From the NCBI GenBank assembly GCA_018417955.1, contig JACTVC010000012.1, positions 248,001-312,000 of the forward strand: a DNA stretch of 64,000 nt, written 5' to 3'. Shown one piece after another: positions 10,671 through 22,929 of this stretch. This stretch comes from Laccaria trichodermophora (Eukaryota; Basidiomycota; Agaricomycetes; Agaricales; Hydnangiaceae). The position numbers and the translations under genes were made by a program. Below the pieces are notes generated by a model. It did no database searches and was not told the origin of the DNA. It saw only the letters and a program-made list of their open reading frames with translations. How positions within the stretch are numbered: the first letter of the stretch is position 1; every line of letters begins with the position of its first letter.

Positions 10671-12381
10671 ATGTCCGACGACGCCCCCGCCCCAGAGATT
10701 CAAATCAACGTCAAAGGTGCGTTTGTTGCGCCCATCTTCATCCAGTAAACTGACGACGGTGACAACGCATTAGGTCCCAGCGAGCTGAAGCTCCAGATCT
10801 CGATAACGACAGACAAGTCGGTGTTGGAGCTCAAACAAGCCATCGCTGAGAAATCGGATGTGGGTGCTGATAGACAACGGTTGATTTATTCCGGTTTGTC
10901 TCGTTTTGCTAGTTTCTTTACTTTACTAACTTACCCCTTAACAAGGACGAGTGCTCAAAGTGCGTCCTCTGTCTACGTTGCATCGCGTTCACAAATCACA
11001 AAGCATACTAACCGCAATTCACAGGATGAAGACCCGTTATCGACGTACAAAATCCAATCCTCACACACCATCCACATGGTGAAAGGCATCGCTCGCTCCG
11101 CCGGTGGCGCTTCCAACTCTTCCTCTCCCTCCTCCAACTCGACGCCGCAGCCCTTACCAACGATGCAAACGGGACAAAACCCACACGACCCACTTACACA
11201 GCTGAACAGCCATATGGGGTTCGGTGCGATGGCGGGGTTGAATCCGTTTGGTGACATGGGGTTGAATCCGAATGACCCTAATATGGTGTGTGTTTTGTCC
11301 CCGACTTCGTTTTTGTTATGGCATACTGACCACTTGGGCATTGTAGATGCAAACGATGATGAACTCACCAGAGTTCCTCCAGCAAATGTCTACGATGTTG
11401 CAGAACCCGGCCATAGTCGATCAAGTCATCGCTATGAACCCAAATATGGCGGGGATGGGCGCTCAGGTGAGGGAGACGTTGCAGAGTGAGCAGTTTAGGA
11501 ATATGATGTAAGTTTTTCGTCGACTTGTTCTCTTTGATTCGTGCTCGGCCGTCTCTTTTTTTGTATGCTCTTCTTCGCCCTTTGATGACGGAGAGGTTGT
11601 CATGCTCTCGGTTCGACGGGGGTGTGACGATGCACACACGCGGGGGTCGACGCTGCACCTCCGGATGACAGTTGATGATGCTGCTACATCACGAGTCCGC
11701 CCTTGCTTGGGTTTGGAGGAACGTTGGAGATGCCGTGGCCTATCGCGTGTCACGTTCGTATGGAATGGCTTCCACTGTTCAGCCTATTTTCTCCGCCTTT
11801 GTACCCCTCCTTTTCATTCTCCTTCCCCTTCCACCATCCCCGTCTCCCACTTCCATTACTAACGCCCAGTCTCCAGATCAAACCCCGAACAACTCCAACA
11901 AATGATGCGCATGGCCCAGATGTTCCAAGGCGCTGGAATAGGTGGGGGCATGGGCATGTTCGGCGCTCCTCCCGCACCTTTCCCCGCACCTGGTACCCCC
12001 AATACAAACTCGACGACACCGAGCACTACATCCCCGACGACGACGACAACGTCCCCAGCTGCCAATCCATTTGGGATGTTCGGCGGAGCGGGTACGAATC
12101 CCTTCGCTGCCGACCCTGCTTTGATGCAGCAATTGCTGGGCGGTGGTGGGTTCGGCGGTGCGGGTGGATTTGGTGGTGGGTATGGTGCGGGTGGGTTTGG
12201 GGGTGGTGCTCCTGCAGTACCGGCGGATACACGGCCGCCTGAGGAGAGATTCCAAGTTCAATTGCAGCAACTTCAAGATATGGGGTTCACGAATGCTGCG
12301 CAGAATGTGAGGGCGTTGCTTGCGACTGGGGGACGTGTGGATTCTGCGATTGAGTATATCCTTGGTGGGGGTGGGTTGTAG
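10671..12381 (+). CDS. dsk2: Ubiquilin/Dsk2-type ubiquitin receptor
   Basis: Exons 10671-10716, 10774-10893, 10946-10959, 11025-11285, 11347-11507 and 11877-12381 give 368 residues. An N-terminal ubiquitin-like domain (about residues 9-78, with SVLELKQAIAEKSD and QRLIYSGRVLKDEDPL) is followed by an STI1/Sti1-like Met- and Asn-rich segment (EFLQQMSTMLQNPAIVDQVI), a Gly/Pro/Thr-rich linker and a C-terminal UBA domain (LQQLQDMGFTNAAQNVRALL). The family shuttles ubiquitinated clients to the proteasome and acts in the nucleus and cytosol. Exon 3 is a 14-nt micro-exon encoding GRVLK. The fifth intron is unusually long (369 nt) and could hide a further exon. It lies between two repeat blocks. Confidence 0.93.
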
Positions 12382-12682
12382 ACTTGTTTTCTTGTGGCCG
12401 GTGCGGACAGATGAATCTGGTAGTATGGTATGCAGCTCTGAGCGTAAATGAACTTGTTTTCTTGTAGGTACTAATTGTACGTATACATTATGCATTATGG
12501 CCAATGACTCCTCTCACATCCTGGGTCTAATCCAACCTATCTTTTGCTCCTTTCCGTAAAAAAAACAAATGGAGAATTGGCGAAGTTCTGTTTTTTTGGG
12601 AAGTCACAAGTTGTCACGTCCATCCGCCAAACTGATAAGGCATATTACCCCAATACAACCCCAATAGTACCCTCATCTCACC
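12382..12682. other. Intergenic, 3' end of dsk2 and promoter of the MYND gene
   Basis: No reading frame of note. The MYND gene's ATG follows the context TCTCACC. Confidence 0.5.
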
Positions 12683-15111
12683 ATGCAATTCGACGAAAGG
12701 GCACTGCAGTTCCTTCTGCAGGCTAGTATGACAAGGTAGGCTCCAGCACCTTCCGCATTATCATTGCCAAACGAACTCACGTCGCGTGCCACGGCGTAGT
12801 CGGCAAGGTGACGAACTTTTCAATCGAGGAAAGTACACGGAGGCGAAGAATCTGTATTGGAAGATCGCGAAATCGGTGCTGGGCAACGATCTCGAAATTC
12901 CAACTTATTCTGGGAGTAAAGGTGGGGGAGTGCAGTGTCAAAAGTACATCGACATAGACCCTTTCAGTCGGTCGAACTTGGTTGCGTGCTACAATGGTCT
13001 TGCGGCGTGTTCTGCACGGGAAAAGGATTTCGAAAGTGTGCGTTTTCCTATTTATTCGTATACTCGTTAAATTTATCTCGTCGAAACCATTGAACTTAGG
13101 CTTTGATGTGGTATGAAGAGATCGAGATGGTCTACCAAAACATCTACTACACCTCTCCGATACCATTATATGGTACGCACCTCTCCTCCATCCGGATCCC
13201 TTTCCCCCCGTACGCTCACCAAATTCGGGCCGCGGTCATCAGATTGGATAGACTACAACCTCGATTTCCCAGAACTCACCTTCCAACGCGTCAAAGCCCT
13301 AACCACCGCCTCCGACCTCGCACTCCAACTGGGCAACACAGCCGTCGCATTCAACCTTCGCTGGAGGGCATGTACCAACTTTATCAGCATGGCCCCACAA
13401 CACCATCCTCCCGCCGTCAAAGCCATGAACAGCGCCGAGAAGATCGTCGAGCTGTCCGAACTTCGTCATCCAGACCCTCAGCTCATCAACAAAAGCGGTG
13501 TAACGGACCCGGCGCTGCAGTTGTATGGCTCGTGGGCGCGCGTTTCGTTCAAGCCTCCCCCGGGAAAGGTTCTGGCGAGGTCAGCCCATTCTGCGTTCAT
13601 TTGGAAAAGTATGTGTAAACCGACGCGCTTCCATTGTCAACCTTAACGTATTTCAAGGCCGCTTTTACATTGCCGGCGGCCGCAAAGACTCTTTCGGGCC
13701 TTTCTACCGTGATCTATGGTGCTTAGACCTAACTCAACAATCCACCTCCAGGGAATGGCGTCAACTTCCTGACTACCCTATCCCCAAATCTACTTCGGGC
13801 ATGTTCCTCAGCTGGAACATGATTGTGTACGAAAACAAAGCGTACATCTTCACCGGACGGGGAGTCATCGACCACTTCGACCTTGTCACAGAGAAGTGGG
13901 GCAGGACGCCGACGACGTTCTCGCCTACGGCTGATGACCTCCGCGTGGGTCTTACGGGGGATTGGCCTTACAGAGGGACAATCCTCTCCGATGCGACGAT
14001 GCAGATCGTTTCTGGAAAACTGCTCGTTTTCGGGGGATGTCATAAAGATACCAACCTCGGCATCAACCTGTTCATGGAGCTGGACTTGAAAACGAGGAAG
14101 TGGAGGAGGTTGTCCGGGTACGCTATGAGGCCTAAAGATGGTGATTATTCATGTCCTGGGCCGAGGAAGAACGCTGCGAGTTGGGTGTCGAAGGACAAGA
14201 CGAAATTTTTCTTGCTTTATGGACATATTGATCGACAGGGGTGGCAGTTGAGGAACGAGCCCCATGGAGAGCGGGAAGCATTTTGTTTTCGTGATATGTG
14301 GAGCTGGGATTTAAAGCAGGAGAAGTGGCGCCCTGAACGGATTGCTGGAAATTTTCCTTGCTCGAGGACGGAGATGGGTTTTACATATGTATGGCCCTTC
14401 TTTTTCTTTTTTTCCCTTCTTCTTCCAAATTACATTAACTCACCTGCTTTTTTTCGACAGAATGAAAAGTTGGATAAAGCGGTGATTTTTGGCGGGTACA
14501 GCCCATCAATGACAACTGTCTACCGCGAAAAAGGCATCTCTTTCCAATTCGCCTACCTCGCCGACACCTTCGTCTACGAATCCTCCGACTCGAACTCACA
14601 AACCTGCACGCCATCCTCCATCTCCTCAAACACACCTATACCTGCCTCCGCAATCTCTCGGCCAAAATGGAGACAAGTCATCACCCACGGCTTCCCAACA
14701 TACCGATGCACGGCGCAATTGGTGACGGACACTGACACGGGGAAGATGTACCTCTTTGGAGGGTACGTCAATTCCGATTTTATACCCTGCCGCCCGGATG
14801 TTGTGTCCAAGCCTTTTGGCGATCTGTGGGAGCTCCGGTTGGATGTTCCTGGTGGGCATTTTGATGCCGTTGATTTGGAAGAGGAGATAAGGACGGCAAA
14901 GGCTGGTCCTTACCAGAGATGTTTTGCGTGTGGTAATGCTGGGCCTTGGAGGAAATGTGGAGGTTCGAATTGCTCATTTTTTCTATTCTTTGAAATTGAT
15001 GGTGTTTTCTGTTTAGGTTCATGCCGTGGTCGGGCGTTTTTCTGTGGTTCCGAATGTCTTAAAGATGGTTGGAAGGAGCACAAGACGATGCATGGATGTA
15101 GGAAAACGTAG
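12683..15111 (+). CDS. MYND zinc-finger protein with Kelch-type beta-propeller
   Basis: Exons 12683-12735, 12800-13037, 13100-13172, 13243-13608, 13658-14388, 14461-14962 and 15017-15111 give 685 residues. The N-terminus is helical and TPR-like (GDELFNRGKYTEAKNLYWKI). The middle has Kelch motifs with FYIAGGRKDSF, LLVFGGCHKD, AVIFGGYSP and MYLFGGYVN. The C-terminus is a MYND finger: CFACGNAGPWRKC, SCRGRAFFCGSEC and HKTMHGC, with cysteine/histidine spacing as in the family. Such proteins usually act as protein-interaction adaptors; the specific role is unknown. The last two introns (72 and 54 nt) are multiples of three without stop codons, so their retention would keep the frame; the second one interrupts the MYND finger. 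Confidence 0.88.
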
Positions 15112-15471
15112 AATATATCTACTTAAGAATAGCGAAATTTAAAGCTGGCGCAGCGGCCGCTACAAAACCGCTGCTACGAAAAAGTAAATCTTTCTTCACA
15201 CTTCAAGAAAGAAAGAATTTCTGGCTGCACGATATTTGCTGCATTCCATGTTTTGTGCCACGACCCCCCGAGGAATATGTGGAATCACATCTCGGTGTAT
15301 AGTATGTAGAGAGGTCATCAGGACTCGGGTTTTTCTCCAGGTATAAGCAACACATTGATACTACCTCACAGGCACTATTCTATTTCTTTTCAAGATCAGC
15401 CGGTGCAATCTTTTGACCATTTCAAAAGACTGAATATACATCGAAAAAAAGAACGCGCATTGCAGGAAGTG
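15112..15471. other. Spacer between the MYND gene and copy B
   Basis: No gene is visible. The right part is the 3' flank of copy B and is shared with copies A and C. Confidence 0.5.
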
Positions 15472-16664
15472 TCACCCTAACCTCACAAAACCTAGGGTCT
15501 ACGTTGACTAGCAAACCAAACTGTAGACAAGGTAAGAACTCACTTGAGTGAACAACTGCAAAAAAATGTCATGTAAGAAAGTCCCGCCCTCAAACCAAAA
15601 AATTCAATAGGAACGTACAAGCTTTCTTTCCAGAACTATTTATTCCAACATAGCAAGGGAAATCTATCATGGAAAGATCAATAAAGACAAAAATTCCAAA
15701 GTCAGACAGAAACACCATAGCGATGAGAACCAGATTGGAATGGCCTAATCTGGTAAAGTCCGTCTGTTTGAAAGATCCCTCCAATCACTATTGAGTGCCA
15801 GGTGGCATCCACACTCGCGCCGGCTAAGCAAGATGAGAGGCTACACGGTATTTCTCAATAACAATTCCCACTTACGCCAGTTTGTGGTGCCTGTAAGTCG
15901 TTTCGAAAAGGATGGCTTTTCCGTTTTACCAGAAGAACTCTTTGCATATGTGAACACTATCGGCTGTCCCTCTTTTGAACCCGGAAAATCATCAGTGAGA
16001 AGGGCGATGGCATCGCCACCGCTCAAGGTAACCTCTCCATCCTCGTTTTCAAGCAACTGAACATCGTGACCTGAGACCCCTTCTACACGGGCAAGACAAA
16101 CTTTCAAGGAAGCGACTGTATGCGGTGGTGGGATGGCAAATACGTCAATCCGACCTAAAGAAGAGTCGCTCTCGTCAAACGACGTTTTCGACACAGCTTC
16201 GCCGTCATCATCGTAAAATCGGTAATGCACTAGTGAGTGTGAGTTCAAGCGTTGTTGAGAGCGAAACCACAAGGCGCACCATAACGTTGTTCAATCTTCC
16301 ATGCGGGCAGCACATTTGAGCCTGAATCACTCGCAGATTTGGGTCTCTTCTCAATGGCGCCCGTATCAACAACGAGAACTACAGGGTCAATCTCAGATGA
16401 TCCTGGCCCAGAGTTCCCTCGGAGCGCAAGACGAGCAGAGTCGTCCAAAGGCTTTTTTTCTGACAGCGACAGATACAAAGCGCCCTTTTCCGAGCTTTCC
16501 ATGCCTTCAATCTTGCAGATATACCTCTTCAGCGAGGCTGCTGTGTGAGGGGGTCTCACTGATTTAGATGAGATGCGACTGATGAAGCGATCGTTGGAGA
16601 AGATCGGGTTGTTTGATTCGAGTCGGCCTTCTTTGGTATATAACCGATAGTATACTGCGCGCAT
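15472..16664 (-). CDS. Tandem ubiquitin-like/Crinkler-header-like protein, copy B
   Basis: Complement of exons 15472-15491, 15544-15555, 15619-15663, 15731-15823, 15876-16229 and 16280-16664: 302 residues, with every exon the same length as in copy A (20, 12, 45, 93, 354, 385 nt). Both header domains are open and closely similar to copy A, with substitutions such as VHYRFYDD for VYYRLYDD. The stub FPCYVGINSSGKKA is kept. Conservation of exon lengths, frames and splice sites across copies suggests a functional or recently functional gene. It is transcribed away from unit X3. Function unknown. Confidence 0.6.
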
Positions 16665-17246
16665 TATGTGAGATAGACGATGTATATGACGAAGAGTACG
16701 CACTGCTACGGTGTTCGCTTTTCGTTTGAGATGCCTAAATTATCACTCAAGATCAAAAGTACTGAGATTGAAACAACACTTACTGGCTCAGTTCCTCCCT
16801 GCCCGTCCAGAGAAGCTTGGCCAACTTTGCGCGCTCCATCAGCAGTGGCCATCGTGATTCGTGAGGTTGTACGTCGCAACAGCAGGTGGGCGCTTGACGG
16901 TGGGCGCTTTCTCCTGGTGCCTTAACCGCGGCTATTGCCGATGACACTCTTTTCACTGACTCCTTCAACAACCTTCTTCCAGACCACGCAGCTACTTGTA
17001 ACTCAGTAGCACTCTTTCGACCACCCGACATTTGGCAGGCACGCACAGTGCGCACCGCCAGTCCAAGTTCTCCTAACCCCTCCAATGCATAATCAGAAAT
17101 ATGGGATACACATTCAAGCAACGGCGGCGCACCCAAGCTTGGTTTTTGAAGTTGGTGAGTCTTCTTCCCGGATGGCCAACGCAAAGAGAAGGGGTGTACA
17201 TATTTGGCTACCAAAACTGTTACACACTCTACCAAACACACGCGGC
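16665..17246. promoter_or_regulatory. Divergent region between copy B and unit X3
   Basis: This region aligns with the one upstream of copy A, with indels that are not multiples of three, so it is probably not coding. An upstream exon candidate beginning MATADGARK with a good ATG context and GTAAGT donor is kept here and in copies A and C, but its phase does not fit the next exon. Confidence 0.4.
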
Positions 17247-18700
17247 TATAAATAATTTCAACTCTCAAACCACCACTGGCACCTCTTCTGACTGATCTTG
17301 CCTTGATTAATGCTGTATCGCCTTCATCTAGCGAACGCCGGTATCCTTAAATTTTCTATTGCTTTTCTATCTATCTCGCCTTCACGATGTTCGCCTCCTC
17401 ATGCCTAGTAAGCCACAACTATCTCGCCAGCTTCCAGACAAGCTAATTCTTTATGTCAGCGGTCACTCACGCCCAACGCTATGCGATTTCGGTAGTCTCT
17501 ATGTGACCTCGCCGCAATAACATCACTTACTTGGACTTTCAAGCCCTCGGCGCATTACAGCCTCTCTCCGATATTCGCCTCCGAGTCTTCATGCGACCGC
17601 TCACGCCTAGTAAGCCACAACATCTAGCCAGCGTCCATGCAAGCTAACTCTTTCTGTCAGCCACTCACACATAACGCTATGTGATTTCAGTAGTCTCTAT
17701 GTACTTAATTTCGTCGCCGCAACATCATCGCTTCCTCGGACAGCGCATTACAATCTAGCAGGCGCGCCATCCATTCCCGTTTTCAAGTCGGATACCGCCA
17801 CGGTCACATCTCCTATTGCGTGGTGGCCTCGAGCCTAAGCGTGGTAAAGTAGCCACATCCTTTGCCCCGGTGTGTAATCAATCCAGGTATAGGGGTGTTC
17901 GCGTGGCCCCTCCTGTCAGGGGGGCCGGAGTGACACACCATCTGCCAGGACTGCCACTGGATGAAGGTTGACCTGGTTATAACATGGTGCATAAGTGGCT
18001 TTGTCTTTCTTGTGGTGGGCTTGGCCTCGTCGATGCGCGGCACTTTCAAATATGAGTGAGTCCAATATAAGTATTGACTTGCCTCCGTTGCCTTACAATT
18101 TATGTCCAGCAGCGTCCAAACGACGGCGATTTTTATTTCTGAGCGTGGCGTTACATTGGATGGGCTCATGCGCTTATTGTAAGTTCTATCCTGACTATTG
18201 TTTTGTCAGTCAACCCACAAGCGTCCTTCGGGATCACCAGCTCATCCTTTCACAAGCACAATACACTCGGCGGGTACCCTTTCATTGGCAGAACAACCAA
18301 TCGCTGTGCCACACATATCCTAAAGCATCCTGGGTACTGGTGTTACCCGGGTGTGGAAAGTCGCTCCTCCACCGGGGCGTGGGCAGGCAGATGCGTGAAT
18401 GCACACCTGGATGATTGTTGGGGACCTTTTTAAAGGTCTCTGGCATCGTCTCACCGGACGCGGCACCGCTGACAACGGTCAAGCGGCGGTTGGTTGTTTC
18501 TGCTTGAGAGCTGGGTACTCAGCATGGGGGCGCTTTTACTCCGGTGAGCCCACTCCTCGTTTCACGTGGCTTTCTTTTAACGCGATGCTATTTTTACAGG
18601 GAGTTGATCTTCCGGACCTCAGCTCATGTTTCCAGTATACGTGCTTTGTGAGTTGACGTTGCCTCTGAGGCTTCATTTTCACTAAATTGACAGTCGCAAC
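17247..18700 (+). repeat. Unit X, copy 3
   Basis: Starts at TATAAATA (17247-17254). It contains two imperfect direct repeats of about 190 bp (about 17400-17760), the conserved hairpin block (17905-17926), a splice-like interval of 54 nt (18056-18109, GTGAGT...CCAG), the second conserved block (to about 18545) and GTGAGC...CAG after it. One frame reads 139 codons through it (17995-18414), but relative to X1 and X2 a base is missing near 18430, so the coding frame is not common to all copies. Confidence 0.6.
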
Positions 18701-19081
18701 GTCCTGTATGTCTATTCCTTCTCACAAGTCTCTCGCTTTCTTTTCCACCCAGTCACTGCCCTCGCTTTATCCGTAGAATTTTCTTTATAGTTCGTCATTT
18801 GAACTTTACATTAACGTCGGAATGAATGAATCTCGTTGTCCTCATTAGGCAAAATGTTTATTGCAATCTTATACAGTTGGGAAGAAAAATCAAATCCGCC
18901 AGGCACTGTTTCTTTTTCCCAATTTTGCATTCTTCGCTTGAAGCTTTTATGCTCCGCAAAGGCCTTTCACCTCACAGGCCCTCATTTTATTTCTTTTCAA
19001 GATCAGCCTGTGGAACTTTTTAACCATTTAAAAAGACAGGAATATACATCGGAAAAAAAGAACAGGCATTGTAAGGAAGTG
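18701..19081. other. Spacer between X3 and copy C
   Basis: T-rich sequence and the 3' flank shared by copies A-C. A run of about 19 A lies at about 19169-19187, just inside the copy C intron. No gene is seen. Confidence 0.5.
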
Positions 19082-20284
19082 TCACGATAATTTCACAAAC
19101 CCTAGGGTCTACATTGACTGGCGCATTGATCGGTAGACAAGGTCAGAACTCACCTGAGTGAACAACTGAAAAAAAAAAAAAAAAAAAGTCATATAAGAAA
19201 GCAAGTCCCGCCCTCAAACCAAAGTATTCAATAAGAACGTACAAGCTTGCTTTCCAGCACTATTGATTCCAACGTAGCATGGATATTCTATCCCGGAAAA
19301 GTCAGTAAAAACAAAAATCCCAAGGAGAGGCAGAAATACCAAAGCAAGCAGAACCTGATTGGAACGACTTCTTTATGAGAACTCCGTCTGTTTGATAGGT
19401 CTCTCCGGTCACTATTGAGTGCAACGCGTCATTCAACGACGCGCCGGCTAAATAATATGAGAGGCAACACGATGTTCTTTGATAACAATTACCACTCACC
19501 CCAGTTTGCGGTGCCTGTAAGCCGTTTCGAAAAGGATGGGTGCACCCGTGCCATCGTTTTACCAGAAGCATTCCGTGCATATGTAAACACTATTGGCTGA
19601 TCATCGTTTGAGCCCGGAAAATCATCAGTGAGAAGGGCAATGGCATCGCCATCATTCAAGGTAACCTCTCCATCATTTTCAAGCAACTGAACATCGTGAC
19701 CTGAGACCCCTTCTACACGAGCAAGGCAATCTTTCAAAATAGCAACTGTGTGCGGTGGTGGGATGGCAAATATGTCAATGCGACCCAAAGAAGAGTCGCT
19801 CTCGTCAAACGATGTTTTCGATACAGCTTCGCCGTCATCGTCGTAAAGTCGGTAATGCACTGGTGAGTGTGAGTTTGAGCGTTGTTGAGAACAAAACCAC
19901 AAGGCGCACCATAACGTTGCTCAATCTTCCATGCGGGTAATTCATTCGAGCCTGAATTACTCGCAGATTTGGGTCCCTTCTCAATGGCGCCCTTATCAAC
20001 AACGAGAACTACAGGGTCAATCTCAGATGATCCTGGCCCAGAGTTTCCCCGGAGCGCAAGACGAGCAGAGTCGTCCAAAGGCTTTTTTTCTGACAGCGAC
20101 AGATACAAAGCACCCTTTTCCGAGGCTTCCACGCCTTCAATCTTGCAGATATACCTCTTCAGCGAGGCTGCTGTGTGAGGGGGTCTCACTGATTTAGACG
20201 AGATGCGACTGATGAAGCGATCATTGGAGAAGATCGGGTTGTTTGATTCGATTCGGCCTTCTTTGGTGTATAACCGATAGTATA
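19082..20284 (-). CDS. Tandem ubiquitin-like/Crinkler-header-like protein, copy C
   Basis: Complement of exons 19082-19101, 19154-19165, 19243-19287, 19355-19447, 19500-19859 and 19910-20284. The exon lengths match copies A and B except for in-frame changes in domain 2: three extra residues after SGKT and one residue lost in the LLEN/DGE loop. The Walker-A-like stub reads GINSAGKQ. The ATG used by A and B is replaced (TTAGTG), so this copy either starts in an upstream exon not identified here or has lost its start. The frame is otherwise open. It is divergent from unit X4. Confidence 0.5.
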
Positions 20285-21082
20285 CTGCGCGCACTAAGTG
20301 AGATAGACGATGTATATGGCGAAGAGTACGCACTGCTACGGTGTTCGCTTTTCGTTTGAGATGCCTAAATTATCACTCAAGATCAAAAGTGCTGAGATTG
20401 AAACAACACTTACTGGCTCAGTTCCTCCCTGCCCGTCCAGAGAAGCTTGGTCAACTTTGCGCGCTCCATCAGTGGCCATCGTGAAGTCGTAGGTCACAAC
20501 AGCTGGTGGGCGCTTTCGCCTGGTACCTTGACCGCGGCTATCACCGATGACGCCCTTTTCACTGACACCTTCAACAACCTTTCTCCAGACCACGCAGTAG
20601 CACTCTTCCAACCACCCGATATTTGGCAGGCACACGCACCGCCAGTCCAAGTTCCCCCAACCACTCCATCCAGCAAATACCACCGTACGTTTCGTTGGTT
20701 GTTTCGTTTCTCGTAACCTTATGGTTCAAATTATCTTCATCCAGTGCTTGTGGTTCGATTTTTCTCGAGAATATCTGAGTCTGTAGATGCATCAGAGTCA
20801 GAAATATGCGATGCAATGGCGTACAAGCGGACCCAAGCTTGATTTTATTAATATAGGTAACTTATTGAGTCTTCTTCCCGGAGCTTTATTAATACCAGAA
20901 ACATACTAGCTTACCCTGCATTTCCATTGAGCATTCGGGTATTAGTGACCAATACTTATACTGATATTCGAAGCTCTGCGCAATTTGCAAACAACGTGAG
21001 TGCAACCGATGCCCACGTGACCTCATCAGGCGTATGTTTGGCGACCCAGGTTAGTCCACACCCGACCAAATACGCACGCGGC
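20285..21082. promoter_or_regulatory. Divergent region between copy C and unit X4
   Basis: It aligns with the upstream regions of A and B but contains about 130 bp of extra sequence (about 20690-20815). The TATAAAA of copy A is replaced by AATAAAAT at the equivalent place. No gene is supported. Confidence 0.35.
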
Positions 21083-22450
21083 TATAAATAAACAGTAAAG
21101 CCGCTTGAAAGCTGTTGAACAATCTGAAATATGGCTCAGATCCAGACCACCACCACCACCACCGCCATTCCTAGCGGCTCCCGCCTCGATTCTTAGTGCC
21201 TTCTATTCAACGACTTCAATATTTCATTCTATCTCATCAATGATCTCGCCTTTGCGATATTCACCTGCTTGAGCCACTCCTCGCACCTCTACTAGTACGC
21301 CACGCTATCTCGCCAACCTCCACGCACACCAATTCTCCATGTCAGCCACCCACACCGAACGCCTTACAATCTCTACGTTAGCTCGCCAACTCAGCAACAT
21401 CATCGACTTGAACACTGGCACCACCACAGCCTATTTCTAGTTGAGTCATCCATCCCGTCTGCAAGTCAGGTACTATCGCCACGGTCACATCTCCTATTGC
21501 GTGGGTGGCCATGAGCCTAAGCGTAGTAAAGTAGCCGCATCCCTTGCCTGGCTGTGTAATCGATCCAGGTATTGGGGTGTTGGCGTGGCCCCTCCCGTCA
21601 GGGGGGCCGGAGTGACACACCATCTGCCAGGACTGCCACTGGATGAAGGTTGACTTCGTTTCAACATGGTGCATAAGTGACTTTGTCTTTCTTGCGGCGG
21701 GTTTGGCCTTGTCGATGCGCGGCGCATTTAGATCCGGGTGAGTCGTCAATTCTTCCTTCCCAGGTCGTTGCCTTACTGATTATCTTCAGCGGCATTTTAC
21801 GAGGGCGATTTTCCTGGCGATTATAACTGAGCGGGCACATATATATCTCGTAACCTCTATTTCTATTTTTGGTCAGCTACCTCACCCACATTTAGGCCAT
21901 CAGCTCATACCTTCACAGATGCATTTGGCGGGTACCCTTTCACTTGCAGAACAACCACTCGCCGCGCCACACATGTCCTAAAGCATTCCGAGTACTGGTG
22001 TTACCCGGGTGTGGAAAGCCGCTCCTTCACGGGGGCGTGGGCAGGCAGATGCGTGATTGCACACCTGGATGATTGTTGGAGGCCTTCTTGAAGGTCTCGG
22101 GCATCGTCTCACCGGACGTGGTACCGCTGACAACGGTGAAGCGGCGGTTGGTTGCTTCTGTTTTTGAACTGGGTATTCAAGATGCAGACGCTTCGACTTT
22201 GGTGAGCATGGCCCTCCCTTTTTTCATTTTTTTTCTTTTGAAAGCTTATGTTTTCCTTTTCAGAAGACCGTCATGGCCTTGCTCGCTTGTTTTTTTCTTC
22301 AATTGTTGACCAATTCATCTTGGGGTTTGACAATTATATGAGCGTCATTGTGATTTTTTCCTGACAAGTTGTTTCCACTCCAAGCACCTTCAGCCGCATA
22401 TTTACGCCAGCGTCGTATGTCTTCTTGTGGATGATCTTTCTCGTGGCACT
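21083..22450 (+). repeat. Unit X, copy 4
   Basis: TATAAATA at 21083-21090, a (CCA)n run near 21150, the hairpin block (21587-21608), and the second conserved block (about 21900-22200) ending in a GTGAGC donor. The 5' repeated part is shorter than in X1-X3. Read towards the right; divergent from copy C. Confidence 0.55.
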
Positions 22451-22929
22451 GATCTTGGAATTTCTAGTTTGCATCAATTTTATAAATTTAGTTAACCCCC
22501 TTACATGTGTCCATCGCCCATTCCATTCTCTTTTCCTTGCCCCACTTTTATCTCACGACCGTCACGCACCAGCAAAGATTAAAAGAAACAAATCATAGCG
22601 TCGCGATCTATGTATGTATTTCGCCTTGTCCGCTCAGCCTTGAAACATACGCTGCAGTTATGTACATTTTTAAAAATCTCTTCAATGGCGATTCAAGAAA
22701 GGCAGTCAGCGCTCTTGAGAACGTGCTGAGGTAAAAATCAATTCCCGACTCAAGCGTAAGTATTAGAAGGTTCTGGTTCATCACATCTTGATTTTTCAAT
22801 ATCACGTCGTGCGTTCTAAAGAAATACATTCAAGTCTGTCTTCTGAACGTAAAAATTGTGACCAAGGAAACGGAGCTCAGCGAGATTCAAATTCTCTTCT
22901 ACTCTGTCAACTGGAGTTCTATGATATTA
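22451..22929. other. Junction between unit X4 and unit X5
   Basis: Here two X units meet tail to tail. The sequence is AT-rich with no recognisable gene. Confidence 0.4.

Noticed and set aside
18179..18209. Intron with GTAAG...GTCAG inside unit X
   Set aside because: At 31 nt it is shorter than a workable intron, although the motif is conserved among X copies; it is therefore not used as evidence for coding.
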